Shown here piece after piece: positions 9,410 through 17,771 of a stretch of 64,000 nucleotides of DNA. Below the pieces are notes generated by a model, which was not told where the DNA came from, did no database searches, and was given only the letters and a program-made list of their open reading frames with translations. This stretch comes from Nonomuraea montanisoli (GTDB lineage Bacteria > Actinomycetota > Actinomycetes > Streptosporangiales > Streptosporangiaceae), in NCBI RefSeq assembly GCF_013363975.1, contig NZ_JABWGN010000007.1:248001-312000 (forward strand), written 5' to 3'. Position 1 is the first letter of the stretch; each line of letters opens with the position of its first letter. Made by a program: the position numbers and the translations under genes.

Positions 9410-9841
9410 ATGGCCACTGTCGAGCTCACGTTCAGTGCCCTCCCCGCGCATGTGCGGACCGCCCGGCTGGTGGCCACGGCGATCGCCCGGCGCACGGGCG
9501 TGGAGGAGTCACTGCTGGACGAGGTCAGGCTCGCCGTGGGTGAAGCGTGCTCTCGGGCGGTGGAGGCCCATCGTGCCCACTGCCCGGGCGAGCCCATCCG
9601 CATCGAGCTGCGTGACGACTCCGGACGTTTCGAGGTAACGGTAAGCGACCAGGCCCCCAGCGACGAGATCAAGCCGGAGCAGCCCCTGGATCTGGGGATG
9701 CTCTCGGACCCGTTCGCGACGGGTTTCGGCATCGCGGTCATCGCGGGCCTGGCCGACGATGTCGAGGTATTCCCCAGTCCCAAGGGCATGCGCATCCGCA
9801 TGAGCTGGCCTGCCGCCCCCAACGGCCGCCTTCCCGTGTAG
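9410..9841 (+). CDS. RsbW-like anti-sigma factor (HATPase fold), BldG partner
   Basis: A 143-aa protein with the GHKL/HATPase_c_2 fold of RsbW/SpoIIAB kinases: DEVRLAVGEACSRAV corresponds to the N-box region, VSDQAP to the G1 region and GFGIAVIAGLADDV to the late glycine-rich helix. Its position 2 bp after bldG matches the ApgA-type anti-sigma gene of Streptomyces. It is expected to phosphorylate BldG and to sequester an unknown sigma factor. The D of the G1 box is present, but the N-box reads EACSRAV instead of the classical EAxxNA, so ATP or metal binding may be altered. Confidence 0.85.
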   Translation: MATVELTFSALPAHVRTARLVATAIARRTGVEESLLDEVRLAVGEACSRAVEAHRAHCPGEPIRIELRDDSGRFEVTVSDQAPSDEIKPEQPLDLGMLSDPFATGFGIAVIAGLADDVEVFPSPKGMRIRMSWPAAPNGRLPV

Positions 9842-12044
9842 ATCCCCGTAGATCCCTTTTCTGGTGCTTCATGTGGTTGCGTGGGCTTCACGTGGTTATG
9901 TGATGGTTGGTGTTTCGCGTGGGTGCCGGCGCTCCTCGTACGGTGCCCACGTGGCCGCCTCTTCGCAGCGCCCGCAGGTCCGGCGGTCGACAGGGCCGGC
10001 GTGGCGGTAGGGCCGATGTGAGGGGCGATCCGCTGTCGGCGGGATCCCCGGTCGTGGTTGATGGCGGTCGTGGTTGTTGGCGGCCGTGGGGAGGTTCGGC
10101 CTTCGGGGCGCGGACGGCTTGGGTTTCACGGTTTCTCGGGTGTGGATGGCGGCTTGGGCTGCCCGGTTTCTCGGGGTTCCGGAGCGTAGAAGGTGCTTCG
10201 GTGTCTGTGCCCCCACGCATCGTTTGGCGTGCGCGCCTGTGGTGGCTTCCCCGGGAGTGGGTTCCTAGAAGTGGGTTCAGTGGGCGTGCATCGGCTAAGT
10301 CGTCGCCCTTGCTGGCTGCGTTCCACAGGCGATGTGGCGGCCGCATAGGCGTGCATGAGCCTGGCGTGTTCAGGTGTGGGCGGGGCCGTGCGGGGGTGTA
10401 GCGGGCACTTGCGCGCTGGCCGGCATCAGGAGCCGCAGTCAGTCATTCGATGAGTGGATGTTGGTGCGCGGGCTCGGCTGGGCTGGCTTGCTGGGGGCTC
10501 GGCGGGCGCGTGCGGCCGTTTCGCCTCTCGTGGTCGATCCAGCTTGTACGGCTCAGCACGGTGGGCCCCATCCGCCGACCGGGGCTGGGCGCTGTCCAGG
10601 GGCACGCTCCTCCAGCGGCGCAAGCTGAGCGCCGTGACGTGCGCACCGGACCCATGGCCTCCGCTTGGCGGGAGGAGGAGGCGCACGCTCTGGTTCAGCC
10701 CGAGGCGTGATCAGCCCGAGGCGTGCCCCCGACAGGTGGGTCGATACGTGCATCTGACACTGCGTCGATGCCTGCACCTGATGCGTGGGTCGATACAGGT
10801 GGGTCGATGCGTGGTCGAGTGCAGCCGGAGCACGTGAATCGGGGGGCATTGTCGGCCGGGTGAGGCTCGCCAGCTGAGATGGGGATACCTCCGGTGGCCG
10901 ATCTGTCGCCTCAGGACTCCTCTTGCACGGTCGGATTCCCTGCGCCGGTTGGACTCTCAAGGTGTGGATCGCCTCTTGGGGGCGGGTTTCCTCTGGAGGT
11001 GTGGATCGTCGCTCGGGGGGTGGGCTTCCTCTGGAGGTGTGGATCGTCGCTCGGGTGGTGGGCTTCCTCCGGAGGCGTGGATCGTCGCTTGGGAGGCGGG
11101 CTTCCTTCCAAGGCGTTGAATCGTTGCTCGGGGGCGGGCTTCCTGCCAGGGCGTGGAACGCCTCCGGGGATTGATCGCCTTTCAGGATTCGGTCGCCAAG
11201 GGCGACTTTGATCTTCCGGTCGAGTTTGATCATTGAGAAAATGCTGACCGCTTGGCCGGGTTTATGTCAGCCGCTAAGTTGATGTTGATCTTTCGGGTGG
11301 AGTTGAACTTCCGGCCGACAGCACCCGTAGCTCTGGATGCACATGCAGTCCCCTGACTGTGCACAACACTTCCGGGCCTGAGCGCAAACCACGTGACGTC
11401 GATGAGGGGGAGAACTCGGGGGCCGGAGTTCGGAGAGCCCATGGTGCTCAGGGCGGAGAGCCGGGATGTGGATTCAGGGAGCGGACTGAGGTTCCGAGGG
11501 CTGCCCCGCCTCCGGAGGCGCTTTGAGGGGTGACGTGCGCGCCAGAGAAGGCTCTGTGGGATGGCGCGACGCGGGACTGAGTCCTGAGGGTGACGTGCCC
11601 CCCGGGAAGCTTGGAGAGGTGACGCGCCCCCGAGCAGGATCCGTAGGGACGGTGTCCCGACGAACGACGGTGGAAAACCAGGGCGGTGCTCAGCAGCCTG
11701 AGGGAAGTGCGGGATCGGTGGTAAGGGTGCCCCTGGGGCTGGGGGGTCTTTCGGGCGTGTCGTTATCGCTTGTTGTCAGGGCCGTAAACTGGCGGAAATT
11801 TGCCTTGTCAGTTCCCAAATCGCCCCCCTGTCAGCGGTTTACTGGACGCGCGCACAATTAACCGGCTGCAGAGCCTTCATATCCTGGCAGACGCTGCGTA
11901 GACTCCCGGCACCGGCCAAGGTGATCCGGCGGAACTGCGGACTCAACCGGAAGCGGCACCCACAACCCGGATGGTGCCGCACCCGCCAGCCGATGTTCGC
12001 AGCACCGCCCGGGCAGGACGACCGGTCTTGCCGAGGAGAACCCG
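9842..12044. other. 2.2-kb gene-free spacer between the bldG operon and hppA
   Basis: No frame here has family resemblance, a good ribosome site, or conserved-looking composition. The spacer is built from degenerate direct repeats: CGGTTTCTCGGGTGTGG-like words around 10130-10200, GGTGGGTCGAT words at 10736-10815, a clear 38-bp tandem array at 10961-11149, and GGTGACGTGC words at 11528-11620. The hppA promoter should lie in the last 200 bp. Confidence 0.6.
10961..11149. repeat. 38-bp tandem array, five units
   Basis: Units begin at 10961 (37 bp), 10998, 11036, 11074 and 11112 (38 bp each). Each starts GGYGTGGATCGTCGCTYGGG and ends in GGGCTTCCTCYGGA or a close variant; a degraded sixth copy follows at 11150. 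Units 2 and 3 are almost identical and the outer ones diverge, which fits growth from the middle. A 38-bp period shifts the reading frame at each copy, so this array is not coding. Confidence 0.92.
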
Positions 12045-14327
12045 ATGTTTAGGCACGTGCTGGCCGCTGAGCCAGCGTCCAATCTGGCCCTGAACGGTAA
12101 CAATCTCACCATCGTGATCGTGGTCGCCGCGGTCGCACTGATCGCCCTTGCCGTCGCCGGCGGCCTGGTGCGTGAAGTGCTGCGCGCCGACCAGGGCACC
12201 GAGCGCATGCAGAACATCGCCCGGGCCGTGCAGGAAGGCGCCGCCGCCTACCTGACGCGGCAGTTCCGCACGTTGGCGATCTTCGTCGTCGTGATCCCCT
12301 TCCTGCTGCTCCTGCTACCGGGCGAGACCGATGTGCGCATCGGCCGCTCCATCTTCTTCGTGGTCGGCGCGGTGTTCTCCGCGCTGACCGGGTTCATGGG
12401 CATGTGGCTGGCGGTGCGCGGCAACGTGCGCGTCGCCGCCGCGGCCCGCGACACCGGCGAGAAGCGCGCCATGCGCATCGCCTTCCGCACCGGTGGCGTC
12501 GCCGGCATGTTCACCGTCGGCCTCGGCCTGCTGGGCGCGGCGGTCGTCGTGTTCCTGTACCAGGGCGACGCGCCGGGCGTGCTCGAAGGCTTCGGCTTCG
12601 GCGCGGCGCTGCTCGCGATGTTCATGCGTGTCGGCGGCGGCATCTTCACCAAGGCCGCCGACGTCGGCGCCGACCTGGTCGGCAAGGTCGAGCAGGGCAT
12701 CCCCGAGGACGACCCGCGCAACGCCGCGACCATCGCCGACAACGTGGGCGACAACGTCGGCGACTGCGCCGGCATGGCCGCCGACCTGTTCGAGTCGTAC
12801 GCGGTCATGCTGGTGGCCAGCCTGATCCTGGGCAAGGTCGCGTTCGGTGAGCAGGGTCTGATCTTCCCGCTCATCGTCCCGATGATCGGCGTGGTCACCG
12901 CCATCATCGGCATCTTCGTGACCGGCATGCGCGACCGCGACCGCAGCGGCATGTCCGCCATCAACCGCAGCTTCTTCATCTCCGCCGCCATCTCCGCGGT
13001 GCTCGTCGCGGCCGCCGCGTTCTGGTACCTGCCGGACAGCTTCAGCGGTCTGAGCGGCTCGGCCGTCAAGTCCGACGCCGACCCGCGGCTGATCGCCATC
13101 GGCGCCGTGCTCATCGGCCTGGTCCTGGCCAGCGCCATCCAGCTGCTGACCGGCTACTTCACCGAGACCAACCGCCGCCCGGTCCGTGAGATCGGCGAGA
13201 GCTCGGCCACCGGCCCCGCCACCGTCATCCTCGCCGGCATCAGCGTCGGCCTGGAGTCGGCGGTCTACTCCGCGCTGATCATCGCGGGCGCGGTCTACGG
13301 CGCGTTCCTGCTGGGCTTCGGGAACGTGACGATCGCGCTGTTCGCGGTGGCGCTGGCCGGCACCGGTCTGCTCACCACGGTCGGCGTCATCGTGTCCATG
13401 GACACCTTCGGCCCGGTCTCCGACAACGCCCAGGGCATCGCCGAGATGTCCGGCGACGTCGAGGGCGAGGGCGCCCGGGTGCTGACCAGCCTCGACGCCG
13501 TCGGCAACACCACCAAGGCCATCACCAAGGGCATCGCGATCGCCACGGCCGTGCTCGCGGCGACCGCGCTGTTCGGCGCGTTCCGCACGGCGGTGGAGTC
13601 GCAACTCGCGCAGACGTCGTCGTTCAGCCTCAGCATCGACCAGCCGAACGTGCTGGTCGGCCTGATCGTCGGCGCGGCAGTGGTGTTCCTCTTCTCCGGC
13701 CTGGCGATCATGGCGGTCGGGCGGGCCGCCATGCGGGTGGTGTTCGAGGTGCGCGACCAGTTCCGCAACAAGCCGGGCATCATGGACGGCTCCGAGAAGC
13801 CCGAGTACGGGCGGGTCGTCGACATCTGCACCCGTGACTCGCTGCGCGAGCTGGCCACGCCCGGTCTGCTGGCGGTCATGACGCCGATCGCGGTCGGCTT
13901 CGCCTTCGGGTACGCCCCGCTGGGCGCGTTCCTGGCCGGCGCGATCGCCTGCGGCACGCTGATGGCGGTGTTCCTGGCCAACTCCGGTGGCGCCTGGGAC
14001 AACGCCAAGAAGCTGGTCGAGGACGGTCACCACGGCGGCAAGGGCTCCGAGGCCCACGCCGCGACGGTCATCGGCGACACGGTGGGCGACCCGTTCAAGG
14101 ACACCGCCGGTCCGGCCATCAACCCGCTGATCAAGGTGATGAACCTCGTCGCCCTGCTGGTGGCGCCGGCCGTCGTGATGTACGCGAGCAACACCGCCCT
14201 GCGGGTCGGGGTCACGGTGCTAGCGCTGGCGGTGGTGGTCGGGGCCATCGTGGTCTCCAAGCGCCGCTCGGCGACCAGCGAGCCGGCCAACAACCACAAG
14301 CGGGAGCAGACCCCGGTCGCGTCCTAG
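12045..14327 (+). CDS. hppA: K+-independent membrane-bound proton-pumping pyrophosphatase
   Basis: Integral membrane H+-translocating pyrophosphatase, 760 aa, which couples PPi hydrolysis to proton export. The ATG at 12045 has GAGGAG a few bases upstream. Substrate-site motifs are visible: GGGIFTKAADVGADLVGK with its flanking acidic residues, the DNVGDNVGD segment, and a C-terminal GDTVGDPFKDTAGP. The subtype determinant reads GNTTKAITKGIAIATA; the Lys after NTT, where K+-dependent enzymes have Ala, marks a K+-independent pump. Many hydrophobic segments span the length, as expected for about 16 helices. In Streptomyces hppA also follows the bldG pair. A strong hairpin terminator follows at 14435. 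Confidence 0.96.
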   Translation: MFRHVLAAEPASNLALNGNNLTIVIVVAAVALIALAVAGGLVREVLRADQGTERMQNIARAVQEGAAAYLTRQFRTLAIFVVVIPFLLLLLPGETDVRIGRSIFFVVGAVFSALTGFMGMWLAVRGNVRVAAAARDTGEKRAMRIAFRTGGVAGMFTVGLGLLGAAVVVFLYQGDAPGVLEGFGFGAALLAMFMRVGGGIFTKAADVGADLVGKVEQGIPEDDPRNAATIADNVGDNVGDCAGMAADLFESYAVMLVASLILGKVAFGEQGLIFPLIVPMIGVVTAIIGIFVTGMRDRDRSGMSAINRSFFISAAISAVLVAAAAFWYLPDSFSGLSGSAVKSDADPRLIAIGAVLIGLVLASAIQLLTGYFTETNRRPVREIGESSATGPATVILAGISVGLESAVYSALIIAGAVYGAFLLGFGNVTIALFAVALAGTGLLTTVGVIVSMDTFGPVSDNAQGIAEMSGDVEGEGARVLTSLDAVGNTTKAITKGIAIATAVLAATALFGAFRTAVESQLAQTSSFSLSIDQPNVLVGLIVGAAVVFLFSGLAIMAVGRAAMRVVFEVRDQFRNKPGIMDGSEKPEYGRVVDICTRDSLRELATPGLLAVMTPIAVGFAFGYAPLGAFLAGAIACGTLMAVFLANSGGAWDNAKKLVEDGHHGGKGSEAHAATVIGDTVGDPFKDTAGPAINPLIKVMNLVALLVAPAVVMYASNTALRVGVTVLALAVVVGAIVVSKRRSATSEPANNHKREQTPVAS

Positions 14328-14746
14328 AGCGCAGGTCGCGTCCTGCCTTCTGGGGTTGGCCTTCTGGGGCTCGCTCTCGTGGTGCTGGCCTCCTAGGGCT
14401 GGCCTCTTGGTCCTGGCGGGTCGCGTCGTCTGAGGCGCCCGTCCTTCCCGGTGATGCCGGGGAGGGCGGGCGCTTTCGCGTTTCGGGCCCGGGGGAGGCT
14501 GGGGCGTTTCTGGGGTGAGCGCCTTCTGGGGTGGGCGTCTCACGCAGAAGGGCGGCTGTTTCAGGGTTTCAGGGCTTCGGGACGTCGGGTTTGGTGCTTC
14601 GCCCTTTCGGTGCGGGGTGCGGGGTGCGGGGTGCGGGGGTACTGCGAGAAGGGGGGCCAGGCCGGGAGGTCGTGTGCGGGGTGTCTCAGGGGCAGGTGAT
14701 CGGTCCCGTACGGGACACCTGACCCCCTCGATGGGAAACTGTGCGG
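14328..14746. other. Spacer after hppA, with terminator and G-rich repeat
   Basis: Contains the hppA terminator hairpin (14435-14473) and, at about 14610-14640, four copies of the 7-bp word GTGCGGG in tandem, a potential G-quadruplex. No gene is supported before the small ORF at 14747. Confidence 0.55.
14435..14473 (+). terminator. hppA transcription terminator
   Basis: Inverted repeat GCGCCCGTCCTTCCCGG (14435-14451), loop TGATG, and CCGGGGAGGGCGGGCGC (14457-14473), with two mismatches, followed by TTT. It lies about 110 bp after the hppA stop. Confidence 0.8.
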
Positions 14747-14860
14747 ATGAACGACAAGCGGCCGACCGGTGGAAAGACGCTGGCCTTCATCCTGCTCGCG
14801 ATGCTGATCATTCTGGCGGCGATCGTGGCGCTGGCCATGTGGGCGTCGAGGGGGGTGTGA
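14747..14860 (+). CDS. 37-aa single-span membrane peptide
   Basis: Small ORF starting ATG AAC GAC AAG: a charged, hydrophilic start (MNDKRPTGGKT) then one strongly hydrophobic helix (LAFILLAMLIILAAIVALAMW) and a short basic tail (ASRGV). It ends 4 bp before the GTG of the SixA gene, so the two are probably co-translated. Codon use is typical of the genome (G/C at third positions) apart from one ATT. I recognise no family; the topology is that of a small regulatory or accessory membrane peptide. Confidence 0.6.
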   Translation: MNDKRPTGGKTLAFILLAMLIILAAIVALAMWASRGV

Positions 14861-14864
14861 GGAG

Positions 14865-15332
14865 GTGCCGACGCTGATCGTGCTCCGCCACGCCAAGGCC
14901 GCGCACGTGCCCGGGTTGAGCGATCGTGAGCGGCCTCTGACCGAGCGGGGCGAGCGTGACGCCGGGCGCGCCGGTGACGGGGTGCGTGCCATGGGGCTGG
15001 TGCCCGACCTCGTCCTGTGCTCACCGGCCGTACGCACGAGGCGCACCGCCGAGCTGGCCTTCCCGGACGTCGAGGTGAGCTACGAGCGCGACATCTACGA
15101 GGCGTACCCGGACGAGCTGCTGGAGCTGGTCAGGCGCACCGACCCCGAGGTCGGCACGCTCGTCCTGTGCGGGCACAACCCTGGGGTCCACGAGCTGGCG
15201 CTCGGTCTGGCGGGCGGCGAGTACGGATTCCGGCCGGGGTCGTTCGCGGTGATCCGGACGCAATCGTCCTGGGTAGACCTGTCCCCAGGGGAGGGACACC
15301 TGGTCACGCGCTGGGATCCCAAGGAACACTGA
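14865..15332 (+). CDS. SixA-like histidine phosphatase
   Basis: A 155-aa phosphoglycerate-mutase-fold phosphohistidine phosphatase of the SixA branch. The catalytic LRHAKA motif is at residues 6-11, CSPAVRTRRTAE at about 46-57 provides the second phosphate-binding Arg, and VLCGHNPGVHEL near residue 101 carries the second catalytic His. Family members remove phosphate from histidine on phosphotransfer domains; the partner here is unknown. The GTG start abuts the purine-rich end of the small membrane peptide gene. A FUSC-family gene follows after 15 bp, so a three-gene transcript is likely. Confidence 0.85.
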   Translation: MPTLIVLRHAKAAHVPGLSDRERPLTERGERDAGRAGDGVRAMGLVPDLVLCSPAVRTRRTAELAFPDVEVSYERDIYEAYPDELLELVRRTDPEVGTLVLCGHNPGVHELALGLAGGEYGFRPGSFAVIRTQSSWVDLSPGEGHLVTRWDPKEH

Positions 15333-15347
15333 CCAAGGGCGACACGC

Positions 15348-17771
15348 ATGCGGGGGGCCGCCAGAGCGTTGCGCGTGGGGTTCGCGCTGCCGGCGCGGCC
15401 TCCATGGGGGTACGGGCTGCTGTGCGGGGCGGCCGTGTCGGGTCCGCTGTTCGCGGGGGTGACGGCCGGGGTGCCGCACGGGGGCGCGTTCGTGGCGCTC
15501 GGTGCGTACCTGACGGCCTTCGGCGACATGTACGGCAAGCCGTACGCGCAACGCGCCTGGAACCTGGTCGCCAAGCTGGTGCTGGTGCCGTCGGGGATGG
15601 CGCTGGGGATGCTGGTCGCGCCGTACCCGTGGTGGGGGGCCGTGGCTATCGGCCTGGTGGCGGCGGCGGCCCGGTGGCGGATCGTCGGGACGCCGCCCGC
15701 GATCGCGGCGGTTCTGGGCTTCTACCTGCACGCGCCGGTCGGGCCGTCAGGGCCGTTGGAGATGGCGCTGGGTGCGGTGTGGTTCTCCGTCCTCGCACTG
15801 GCTCCGTGGCCGGTGCGGCGGCTGGACCCGCTGCACGAGGCGCTGAGCGGGGCACGGGAGTCGCTGGCCTCGATGCTCGACGGCGTCGACCTGGACGACG
15901 AGGGGTGGGGGAAGCGCCGGGAACGCGCGTCGAAGGCGCTGGAGGCGGCGGGCACGGCGTCGGCCGCCTTCCACGCCGGTGAGGACAACACCCGCTCGGC
16001 CGACGCCTACGTGCGGACCCTCGTCCGCGTCTTCGTGGAGACGGTCACGCTGCGCGGGCTGCGCGCGCAGGCGGCGGAGGAGGACCGCCGCAGGGGCGAC
16101 CGGGTCATGCGGGGGCTGGGGCAAGAGGATCCCCGCGGGGGTGACGACGTTGCGCGGGCTCGGCCGGACGTGGGGCGTGGCGGGGGTGACGAGGTCACGC
16201 CGCTTCTGGGGGACCGCGATCGTCGCGGGGGTGAGGAGGTCGTGCGGGCACTCGCCGTGGGGGATCGTTGCGGGATCGACGCGGTCGTACGGGCCCTGAC
16301 CGTGGCGCTGCGCACGAAGACGCCGCAGGACGTGGAGGCGGCGCTGGCCGCGGCGGCGGCCTTCGGGGAGTACGTGGGCGAGCAGCGGGCCAGGATCGGC
16401 GCCGATCCGGCGTCGCTGCGGCGGATGGCGGTGCTGGGGCAGGTGCGGCGCTGCCTGGACCGGATCGTGGTGGGGGTGCGCGGGGTTGGGGTGTTCGCCG
16501 CGCGGGGGATCCGGGTGCCGGCCGTGGTTCCGAGGGCGTGGCGGCCGGTGGTGTGGCGGCCGATCTGGCGGGGCGGCCACGGCTGGTGGCGGCCGGCGCG
16601 CCTGCGCAGGGCGTGGCGGCGGGCGGCCCGTGTGCCCCGGCGGGCGTGGCGGGCGCTGCGGGCCGAGGGAACCGCCGAGCACCCGGGACGGCTGGGCATC
16701 GCCGTTACCGCGGCGATGACGCTCATGATCGGCACGCACGAGGTGTACGGCAAGTGGTTCGTGATCACCGTGATGCTGGCGCTGCGGTCGACGTACGGCG
16801 ACACGGTGGAGAGGGTGGTCCTGCGGGTGGCGGGGACCGTGCTCGGCGCGGCCGTGGCCGCGGTGGTCCTGGCGGCCGTCCCGGGGCCGTACACGATCGC
16901 CGCGACCGTGCTCGGCTTCGCCACGGTGGGGTACGCGCTACGGGAGGTGAGCTACGCCTACTGGATGGTGTTCGCGACGCCGCTGGCCATGATGCTCGCC
17001 GACTTCTCCACCCCGCTCGACTGGCGGGCGGCCGGGGTCCGGGTGCTGCTGACCGTGGGAGGCGGCCTGCTGGCGCTGGCGGCGGCGCGGCTGCTGTGGC
17101 CGCGCAGTGAGAGGAGACGGCTGCGCACCCGTACCGCGGAGCTGCTGGAGCAGCACGGGGCGATGGTGGAAGCGGTGGGCGAGCGGGACCTCCACACCGT
17201 GGTGGAACACGCGGAAGCGGCGGGACAGGCCGCCGACGCCGTCACCGCGACGCTGGACAAGCTGGACAAGGAGCCGGGCGGACAGGTGCCGCGGGAGCTT
17301 CGGGAGGCGGTCACGGCGGCCCGCAGGCTGCGGGACGACGCGCTGGCGGTGGCGTCCGTGCTGCGCGGATCGGAGGTGGGCTCCGACGCCACGGTCGCCG
17401 TGCTGGACGCGGTGGCGGACCGGCTGGCGGCCGTGGCCGAGACCGTGCGCAGCGGCGAGCCCCCTCCGGAGGCGGACGAGCTGGAGGAACGGCTCACCGA
17501 GCTGGCCGGCGAGGTCACGTCGATCATCAAGGAGGCGGTGGCCAGGGAGGCCGCGAAGGAGGCGGCGGCCAAGGAGCACATTCCCCAGGAGAAGGGGCAC
17601 GCGCCTCGGGAGGAGGCCGCGACGCCTTCCCATGCCGTGGACACCTCGGCGGTGCGCCGTCAGCTCCGGTTGACCGTGACGGCGCACCCCGCGCTGCGTT
17701 CCCTGTGCTCCGACGCCCTCGAACTGGCCCGCGAGGCCGCCGCGCCCCTGGGCCGGCGGGTCAGCGGGTGA
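15348..17771 (+). CDS. FUSC-family membrane protein
   Basis: An 807-aa protein with two hydrophobic blocks (residues about 20-180 and 450-590) separated and followed by soluble regions, the plan of FUSC (fusaric acid resistance/aromatic acid exporter-like) proteins. Residues about 580 onward are charged and helical, and the C-terminus is rich in Glu and Ala. Between residues about 240 and 325 a degenerate repeat occurs four to five times (RRGGEEVVRAL, PRGGDDVARA, GRGGGDEVTPLL and similar), an expansion not expected in the family. Substrate unknown. The last 11 bp overlap the end of serB, which converges from the other strand. Confidence 0.82.
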   Translation: MRGAARALRVGFALPARPPWGYGLLCGAAVSGPLFAGVTAGVPHGGAFVALGAYLTAFGDMYGKPYAQRAWNLVAKLVLVPSGMALGMLVAPYPWWGAVAIGLVAAAARWRIVGTPPAIAAVLGFYLHAPVGPSGPLEMALGAVWFSVLALAPWPVRRLDPLHEALSGARESLASMLDGVDLDDEGWGKRRERASKALEAAGTASAAFHAGEDNTRSADAYVRTLVRVFVETVTLRGLRAQAAEEDRRRGDRVMRGLGQEDPRGGDDVARARPDVGRGGGDEVTPLLGDRDRRGGEEVVRALAVGDRCGIDAVVRALTVALRTKTPQDVEAALAAAAAFGEYVGEQRARIGADPASLRRMAVLGQVRRCLDRIVVGVRGVGVFAARGIRVPAVVPRAWRPVVWRPIWRGGHGWWRPARLRRAWRRAARVPRRAWRALRAEGTAEHPGRLGIAVTAAMTLMIGTHEVYGKWFVITVMLALRSTYGDTVERVVLRVAGTVLGAAVAAVVLAAVPGPYTIAATVLGFATVGYALREVSYAYWMVFATPLAMMLADFSTPLDWRAAGVRVLLTVGGGLLALAAARLLWPRSERRRLRTRTAELLEQHGAMVEAVGERDLHTVVEHAEAAGQAADAVTATLDKLDKEPGGQVPRELREAVTAARRLRDDALAVASVLRGSEVGSDATVAVLDAVADRLAAVAETVRSGEPPPEADELEERLTELAGEVTSIIKEAVAREAAKEAAAKEHIPQEKGHAPREEAATPSHAVDTSAVRRQLRLTVTAHPALRSLCSDALELAREAAAPLGRRVSG
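16075..16300 (+). repeat. Degenerate tandem repeat inside the FUSC gene
   Basis: In-frame repeat of roughly 16-22 codons with the DNA core CGCGGGGGTGACGAGGT recurring at about 16132, 16180 and 16225, with weaker copies before and after. It encodes GGDEV-like words in the soluble loop between the two membrane blocks. The unit is uneven and has diverged. Confidence 0.65.

Noticed and set aside
10961..11149. Tandem array considered as a CRISPR
   Set aside because: Units are directly adjacent with no unique spacers, and no cas genes are near.
10553..11233. 226-aa minus-strand ORF in the bldG-hppA spacer
   Set aside because: It runs through an array with a 38-bp period, which changes frame each unit; Pro/Arg/Ser-rich low-complexity product.
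12315..14057. 580-aa minus-strand ORF
   Set aside because: Antisense of hppA, a well-conserved gene.
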